From: Dehalococcoidia bacterium CG2_30_46_9
Lineage (GTDB): Bacteria; Chloroflexota; Dehalococcoidia; GIF9; AB-539-J10
Direction of reading: 5' to 3'
Length of the DNA stretch: 10,394 nucleotides
Assembly: GCA_001873005.1 (NCBI GenBank)
Contig: MNYE01000001.1
Location: 1 to 10,394, forward strand
Part shown: piece by piece, positions 6,354 to 10,394 of the stretch
How positions within the stretch are numbered: position 1 is the stretch's first letter
How the letters are laid out: every line of letters starts with the position of its first letter
Translations under genes and position numbers: made by a program
The notes under the pieces: model-generated
Databases searched by the model: none
The model's input: the letters and a program-made list of their open reading frames with translations, nothing else
What the model was told of the DNA's origin: nothing

Positions 6354-7625
6354 ATGAATCTCGCTGGGAAGGTTGAACAATATTTACCTCCGCACCTTTT
6401 GGAGTTAGTCGGTAACATCTGTGAATTAGCTCAGCAGTTCGGGTATCAGGTTTACCTCGTTGGTGGTGTAGTTCGAGATTTGCTTCTGGGTTACAGCAAT
6501 TTTGACCTCGACCTGGTAGTTGAGGGCGACGCATTGACGTTGGCGCAACAAATTGCAACCTCGCCTCTCCTGAGGCAACGAATGGGAAAATTGGCTACGC
6601 ATCCACGATTTGGCACTGCCAAATTCAAGTACGGCGATTTTGCTATAGACATAGCTACGGCACGAAGTGAAACTTATGCCAAAGCAGGAGCATTGCCCAT
6701 AGTTGTGCCTGGCACTATCGCGAATGATCTCTTTCGTCGGGATTTCTCCATCAATGCCATGGCGATATCCCTCATGCCAAACAGTTACGGGGAATTAATT
6801 GACCCCTACCATGGTAGAAATGATCTGGAGCATCGTCTTATTCGCATTTTGCACTCCAGGAGCTTTAGCGACGACGCTACCAGAATCTTGCGGGCTATTC
6901 GCTACGAACAACGGCTGAGATTTAATTTGGAAACGGAAACTGCACGATTGCTTAAAGAAAACATCCCTATGCTGGATACTATAAGCAGTGACCGAATAAG
7001 ACACGAATTAGAATTAATTTTGCGAGAAAAATATCCTGAATATGCCATCAAACGCCTTAATGAGCTTGGAGTGCTAGCAAAAATATGTCCTTCCCTGAAA
7101 GGCGATGGCTGGATAGCTGAGAAATTTGATAAGGCACGTTTGTTAAATAAGCCCAGCCAGCTACCTTCACTCTACTTTTGCCTTCTCGTTTATTCACTTA
7201 GCGCAGAGGAATTGGAACAATTAATCCATCGTCTCAATATACCGGGTAAGTTATCCCAAGCATTGCGTGACACTCTTTGTCTCAAGACTGAACTTCCTTC
7301 CCTGGATAAATCTTCCCTGAGACCAAGCGAGATTTATTACTTTATACACGAGTATGAGCCGCTGGCTATCCAGACAAATGCTATCGCCTCGGAATCCTTA
7401 ATCATCCGTGGTTATCTACAACTATTCCTAAAAAAACTACGCTATGTCAAGACTTTACTTAATGGGGAAGAACTAAAAGAACTAGGCATTTTTCCTGGAC
7501 CAGAGTTGGGAAGGATACTCCAGACATTGCATAAGGCAAAATTGGATGGGAAGGTTAATACCAAAGAAGACGAGGAAAAGCTAGCCCTATTATTGAAACT
7601 ACAAACTAAAAAGGAAGAAGATTAA
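6354..7625 (+). CDS. cca: tRNA nucleotidyltransferase / poly(A) polymerase family (class II)
   Basis: A 423-residue enzyme that adds nucleotides to RNA 3' ends, probably repairing or building tRNA CCA ends. Head domain: VYLVGGVVRDLLLG at 33-46 and the metal-binding DLDLVVEGD at 51-59 (Asp51, Asp53). The nucleotide-recognition segment RRDFSINAMA is at 128-137, and the neck motif DDATRILRAIRYEQRLRF at 173-190, followed by a helical body and tail with LGIFPGPELGRIL near the C terminus. The order of motifs is class II (bacterial). Whether it is a full CCA enzyme, an A-adding or CC-adding enzyme or a poly(A) polymerase cannot be settled from motifs alone. ATG 6354 has GGAAG (6341-6345) eight bases upstream. 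It stands alone on the + strand, divergent from the mutase, and its 3' end overlaps the convergent VTT gene by 20 bp. Confidence 0.9.
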   Translation: MNLAGKVEQYLPPHLLELVGNICELAQQFGYQVYLVGGVVRDLLLGYSNFDLDLVVEGDALTLAQQIATSPLLRQRMGKLATHPRFGTAKFKYGDFAIDIATARSETYAKAGALPIVVPGTIANDLFRRDFSINAMAISLMPNSYGELIDPYHGRNDLEHRLIRILHSRSFSDDATRILRAIRYEQRLRFNLETETARLLKENIPMLDTISSDRIRHELELILREKYPEYAIKRLNELGVLAKICPSLKGDGWIAEKFDKARLLNKPSQLPSLYFCLLVYSLSAEELEQLIHRLNIPGKLSQALRDTLCLKTELPSLDKSSLRPSEIYYFIHEYEPLAIQTNAIASESLIIRGYLQLFLKKLRYVKTLLNGEELKELGIFPGPELGRILQTLHKAKLDGKVNTKEDEEKLALLLKLQTKKEED

Positions 7626-8187
7626 GAAGGCTGGAGCCAAAATAACAGAACAAAAGGTACTTAGGGAATTTCCCTGCCCAGCAAGGTAGCAGAAATTTCC
7701 ATAAGGGTATTCTCGAAGCTCCGGAGAGAAGCCCAGCTATATCAACTGGTAGAATAGGCTGAAGAGAAATGAGAAAAATAGCCCAGGGTCCATGTCGTTT
7801 CATCCAGCTTGCCAGCCTGTCATACCCTGGGGTACCTTCAGCGAACATTATCTTCTTCCCCAGGTAACCAGCATAATAGCCAGTTATTTCTCCTAAAGTG
7901 CCGGCTACGCTAGCTGTAAGGGCTACAAGAAGAGGATTCCATTGCGATGCCGCTGCCATCATTATGGAAGTATGGATAGCTACAGGAACCATAATGCTAG
8001 CGTTGCATGCCAAAGTAGCGACAAAAACAACGGCATAAACTGGGGCGGCAAAGCTATCTGGCGAGATATTGAAGTAGACCATTAGATATCTCACCAAATA
8101 AAAAAGACCAACGCTAAGACCAATAAGGATAACAACATAGAGCACTATCCTGTGCCATCTCCGAACTAGTCTTGAGTCGTTAGTCAT
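7606..8187 (-). CDS. VTT/DedA-family integral membrane protein
   Basis: A 193-residue inner-membrane protein with hydrophobic segments at about 13-37, 48-70, 84-110, 134-156 and 165-190. The pattern LTASVAGTLGEITGYYAGYLGKK (about 90-112), RHGPWAIFLISLQPILPVDIAG and WAGKFPKYLLFCYFG is that of the VTT domain (DedA, TVP38, TMEM41/64). Relatives are linked to phospholipid flipping and membrane stress; the substrate here is unknown. The only ATG start (8187) has no Shine-Dalgarno and lies inside a run of 7-nt repeats, which code for the N-terminal MTNDSRL; a GTG at residue 15 is the alternative. It follows ispE by 21 bp, so it is probably the last gene of that unit, and it ends inside the convergent cca gene. 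Confidence 0.88.
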   Translation of the reverse strand: MTNDSRLVRRWHRIVLYVVILIGLSVGLFYLVRYLMVYFNISPDSFAAPVYAVVFVATLACNASIMVPVAIHTSIMMAAASQWNPLLVALTASVAGTLGEITGYYAGYLGKKIMFAEGTPGYDRLASWMKRHGPWAIFLISLQPILPVDIAGLLSGASRIPLWKFLLPCWAGKFPKYLLFCYFGSSLLNLLPF

Positions 8188-8274
8188 TAGTCTTTAGCCA
8201 TTAGTCAATTAGTCATTAGTCTTTAGTCTTGAGTCATTAGACTTTAGACTATTGACTATCAGACTATCTAGTCC
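8167..8274. repeat. Degenerate 7-nt tandem repeat array (TAGTCWT)
   Basis: About twelve to fourteen head-to-tail units near TAGTCAT/TAGTCTT run through this stretch: 8167-8208 and 8210-8251 are almost unbroken 7-base register with single-base slips at 8209 and 8252, then the units decay. It covers the end of ispE, the 21-bp gap and the beginning of the VTT gene, so both proteins carry an NDSRL string from the same repeat. Confidence 0.85.
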
Positions 8275-9078
8275 TTGCCTCTTCAATCGCAAACATAATT
8301 CCCTGGCTTTTTCCTCCTCCTGAAGGATAGTAAAAAGACATGGCCCAGACCCAGTGAGACAGACCATCGGGGCTCCAGCTTCCTTGAATCTTCTTCTATA
8401 TTCCTCAAGTCCAGGAAATACATCGAAAACCAAGTTTTCAAAAACATTGAAGGTTAAAGAGATATCGATTTGTCCTTGCCTCAAGCATGACAAGGCTGCA
8501 TTCACAAACTGCCCCTCGGTGAAATGGCGGGAATTTAGTTTACGGTACATCTGCGCCGTTTTTTCTGGGATCTTGGGTAATGGTGGCACTACTAAAACAA
8601 ACCAAGTTAGTGGCAAAGGTAGTAGTGGAGTTATCTTTTCCCCTTTCCCTTCTACTAAAGCCGTACCTCCATGGATAAAGAAGGGAACATCTGAACCCAG
8701 CCTGGATGCTATATGAACTAGCTCAGAATCAGATAGCTCCAGCCCCCAAAGTTTATTGAGAGCTAGAAGAGTTGCCGCGGCATCACTACTACCTCCCCCT
8801 AAGCCAACTCCCCATGGTATATACTTATGAAGTTTGATTTGCGCTCCTTTGTCACATCCCTTAACCTCCCTGAGAAGTTCGGCAGCCTTTACTACTAAAT
8901 TATCACATTCCAAATCTGGCTCAGCGCACTTAAGGGATATTTCCTCGCCTGCCTGAAACTTAAGAATATCACACAAATTTATTGCCTGGAAAATGCTGTA
9001 GATTCGATGGTAGTTATCACATTTGCCTAATACTTCCAGAACAAGATTTATTTTAGCTGGCGCGTAAATGGTTAACAT
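8209..9078 (-). CDS. ispE: 4-diphosphocytidyl-2-C-methyl-D-erythritol kinase
   Basis: A 289-residue GHMP kinase of the MEP pathway for isoprenoid precursors; it phosphorylates CDP-methylerythritol with ATP in the cytoplasm. Motif 1 is APAKINLVLEVLGK at residues 6-19 (Lys9), followed by a DNYHRIYSIFQ variant of the usual DGYH. The ATP loop is PWGVGLGGGSSDAAA at 88-102, catalytic Asp130 is in SDVPFF, and the third GHMP motif LTGSGPCLF is at 241-249. I chose ATG 9078, which starts right before motif 1 and overlaps ksgA by 26 bp; an open frame up to 9198 lies inside ksgA and has no family similarity. The last dozen or so residues (LKSNDSRLKTND) are coded by the 7-nt repeat array and are probably not part of the fold. 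The ksgA-ispE order is common in bacteria. Confidence 0.94.
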   Translation of the reverse strand: MLTIYAPAKINLVLEVLGKCDNYHRIYSIFQAINLCDILKFQAGEEISLKCAEPDLECDNLVVKAAELLREVKGCDKGAQIKLHKYIPWGVGLGGGSSDAAATLLALNKLWGLELSDSELVHIASRLGSDVPFFIHGGTALVEGKGEKITPLLPLPLTWFVLVVPPLPKIPEKTAQMYRKLNSRHFTEGQFVNAALSCLRQGQIDISLTFNVFENLVFDVFPGLEEYRRRFKEAGAPMVCLTGSGPCLFTILQEEEKARELCLRLKRQGLDSLIVNSLKSNDSRLKTND

Positions 9079-9943
9079 TTTCGGCTTTAGTAAACGGGGC
9101 AAAGGTTTCCCAGATTTTTTTCCATTCTTCAAGATTAAGAGTCTCGGCCCGTCGCTTAGCTTCCACTCCTGCCTTTTCCAGGAGCAGAGTAACTTCATCA
9201 GGTGGCATCTTTAAAGCTTGAGCTAGAGAATTTCGAAGCTGCTTCCGGCGTGAGCTAAAACCGCAGCTAATTGTGTGAAAAAAACTGGCAACATCAGAGA
9301 CCTCAACGGGCGGCTTAGGATAAACATTTATGCGCAAAATCACCGAATCTACCCTAGGCCGGGGGGAAAAACTGTCTGCTGATACATAGGCTGTGATAAT
9401 GGGTTTACCATAAAACTGAACATTGAGACTGAGTAAGCTCATCTTGCCAGAGGCGGCAACTATAGCCTCGCCAACTTCTTTTTGTACCATTACCACCATC
9501 ATTGAGGGTTTCGCTGAAGCTCCAAGGAAATGACGCAATACAGGTGAAGTAATATAATAAGGGAGATTAGCCACAACCTTATAGCTCTGGAGGGAGCCGG
9601 GACAGGTCTTTAGCCCTCTTCCGGCATTGTGGGGGAGGAATTCCCGCGCTGCTTCCAGAAGTTGCTCTGGAGAAATCTTAAGTATATCACCATGGACAAT
9701 CTTGACGTTAGGAAATGAAGATAATTTTTTTGTCAATATGCTGACTAGCCTGGCATCAATCTCTACCGCAATGACTTTGGCAGCTTGCTTGGCCAATTCC
9801 TTTGTTAGTATACCTAGCCCCGGACCTACCTCAACGACAACATCGGTAGGATTGAGCTCAGCAACAGATAGAATATCCCTTAATACATGCTCATCAGAAA
9901 GGAAATACTGTCCTAATCTCTTTTTAGGTCTGACGTTTACCAA
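9053..9943 (-). CDS. rsmA: 16S rRNA (adenine-N6,N6)-dimethyltransferase
   Basis: KsgA/RsmA dimethylates two adjacent adenines in the 3'-terminal helix of 16S rRNA with S-adenosylmethionine. Visible are KKRLGQYFL at 7-15, the SAM-binding EVGPGLGILT at 38-47, an acidic VEID at 60-63, the catalytic NLPYY at 126-130, FSPRPRVDS and SSRRKQLRNSL towards the C terminus. Length is 296 residues, with roughly 15 extra residues (about 104-119) before the NLPYY motif compared with the Bacillus protein. The start is a TTG at 9943: the frame is closed by a TAG 24 bases upstream and no ATG or GTG fits. AGGGAAGG upstream is a rather distant ribosome site. The gene starts only 25 nt after the SRP RNA ends and shares 26 bp with ispE. 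Confidence 0.95.
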   Translation of the reverse strand: MVNVRPKKRLGQYFLSDEHVLRDILSVAELNPTDVVVEVGPGLGILTKELAKQAAKVIAVEIDARLVSILTKKLSSFPNVKIVHGDILKISPEQLLEAAREFLPHNAGRGLKTCPGSLQSYKVVANLPYYITSPVLRHFLGASAKPSMMVVMVQKEVGEAIVAASGKMSLLSLNVQFYGKPIITAYVSADSFSPRPRVDSVILRINVYPKPPVEVSDVASFFHTISCGFSSRRKQLRNSLAQALKMPPDEVTLLLEKAGVEAKRRAETLNLEEWKKIWETFAPFTKAENVNHLRAS

Positions 9944-9968
9944 GCAATTTGTAGAAAACCTTCCCTAT

Positions 9969-10241
9969 CAAGCCGTGCACCTGCCCTCGATTCCTAAACT
10001 TGCTAGATGTCTTTTGCCAGCCAGCTCCAGCCAGGCAACTCTATAGCACACCAGAAATGCTACTTACCGCTGCTTCCTTCCGGACCTGGCGGGATTCGTA
10101 GCGTCTGGTTGTATAGAACCCAACTATCAACGCCACTTAACATAGATAATCTGCAAGCTGTAAACCTCAAGCAGGGATTCAGCCCCGCTATAGCGGTTTT
10201 CGGGTACAGGGCACCGCTAGCTCCCCGCCTAGCACGGCTTG
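9969..10241 (-). ncRNA. ffs: Large bacterial SRP RNA (scRNA) with Alu domain
   Basis: The minus strand carries the near-invariant S-domain tip GGTCCGGAAGGAAGCAGC (10086-10069) with the GGAA tetraloop. It also carries an Alu domain like Bacillus scRNA: GCTAGGCGGGGAGCTAGCGG and GTGCCCTGTACC, then GGGCTGAATCCCTGC and TTGAGG. The ends CAAGCCGTGC (10241-10232) and GCACGGCTTG (9978-9969) are perfectly complementary over 10 bp and close the molecule, giving about 273 nt. Inner helices such as ACCAGA/TCTGGT and GCTAC/GTAGC support the fold. It pairs with Ffh to target nascent membrane proteins; the Alu part is thought to contact the ribosome and slow elongation. No terminator separates it from ksgA. 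Confidence 0.95.
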
Positions 10242-10246
10242 CAATA

Positions 10247-10275
10247 ATATTAGCAGATAAGAATTAGCGGGGCAA
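10247..10275 (-). promoter_or_regulatory. Probable promoter of the SRP RNA gene
   Basis: Minus strand TTGCCC (10275-10270), 17-base spacer, TAATAT (10252-10247). The spacing puts the transcript start at about 10241-10240, exactly where the closing helix of the RNA begins, which supports both calls. Confidence 0.7.
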
Positions 10276-10290
10276 TCCACCATGGTGGAT
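10275..10290. repeat. 16-bp perfect palindrome touching the SRP RNA -35 box
   Basis: ATCCACCATGGTGGAT is its own reverse complement over all 16 bases. It touches the -35 hexamer of the SRP RNA promoter, where an activator or repressor dimer could bind. It may also be a chance or mobile-element-derived palindrome. Confidence 0.5.
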
Positions 10291-10313
10291 GGGTTGTAGT
10301 GTTGAAACTCTTT

Positions 10314-10394
10314 GATAATGTCCTCTAGAAAACTCGATAGAAATGTCCTCTTTCCGAAAAAAGTGTTAAAGAATAGGCATCTCGAAAGGAGGTG
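10314..10394 (+). mobile_element. Probable end of an insertion sequence (repeated terminal motif), cut by window edge
   Basis: AATGTCCTCT occurs twice in direct orientation, 10317-10326 and 10342-10351, 25 bases apart, the first copy preceded by TGAT and the second followed by TTCCGAAAAAAG. Repeated GATAATGTCC / AAATGTCC motifs of this kind are what I associate with ends of IS21-like or other integrase-core elements. The last ten bases, AAAGGAGGTG (10385-10394), are a near-perfect Shine-Dalgarno, so a + strand gene, presumably the transposase, should begin within about ten bases beyond the edge. Family assignment is inference. Confidence 0.4.

Noticed and set aside
8167..8274. CRISPR array
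   Set aside because: The units are 7 nt, contiguous and degenerate, with no spacers and no cas genes.
9079..9198. A 40-residue N-terminal extension of IspE
   Set aside because: The extension lies wholly inside ksgA and has no family similarity; IspE normally starts just before the PAKINL motif, matching ATG 9078.
10030..10130. Small 4.5S-type SRP RNA of about 100 nt
   Set aside because: The Alu-domain sequence continues upstream and the closing helix 10241-10232 / 9978-9969 shows that the full RNA is the large type.
10007..10267. Open frame of 86 codons on the + strand
   Set aside because: It runs antisense through the SRP RNA gene and its sequence is explained by that RNA's conserved structure.

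Overview
The window looks like a piece of an anaerobic bacterial chromosome, and my best guess is Chloroflexota, Dehalococcoidia-like. The grounds are tandem CooC-type nickel ATPases, a DUF3786 protein, a B12-dependent acyl-CoA mutase with a separate cobalamin subunit, the ksgA-ispE pair, and a large SRP RNA with an Alu domain. The taxonomic guess is inference; no rRNA is present.

Left part, + strand (1-2525): a cut-off CooC-like ATPase gene, a complete paralogue of it, a DUF3786 gene overlapping the second copy, and folE (GTP cyclohydrolase I). The genes abut or overlap and read as one operon. CooC plus folate synthesis would fit a cell using CODH/acetyl-CoA synthase (Wood-Ljungdahl) chemistry, but no CODH gene is in view. 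The DUF3786 gene carries a short palindromic repeat inserted in frame. A 91-nt inverted repeat separates folE from the convergent minus-strand genes.

Middle part, minus strand (2600-6188): rpsU-yqeY and a histidine phosphatase follow a strong sigma70-type promoter at 4020-4048. Upstream of it lie the large and small subunits of an adenosylcobalamin-dependent acyl-CoA mutase with its own promoter (6236-6264). The mutase is methylmalonyl-CoA-mutase-like in fold, but the two residues that set substrate choice are Phe and Gln, as in isobutyryl-CoA mutase.

Right part: a class II CCA-adding enzyme or poly(A) polymerase on the + strand (6354-7625) converges with and overlaps a VTT/DedA membrane protein gene. 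That gene is the last of a minus-strand series: SRP RNA, ksgA, ispE, VTT. An array of degenerate 7-nt repeats sits at the ispE/VTT junction and codes for the last residues of IspE and the first residues of the VTT protein. The 273-nt SRP RNA has a clear promoter with a 16-bp perfect palindrome touching its -35 box. The right edge carries a repeated motif and a perfect Shine-Dalgarno, which look like the end of an insertion sequence whose gene starts just outside the window.

The work is divided between housekeeping (protein targeting, ribosome maturation, tRNA ends, isoprenoid and folate synthesis) and metal- or cobalamin-dependent anaerobic metabolism.
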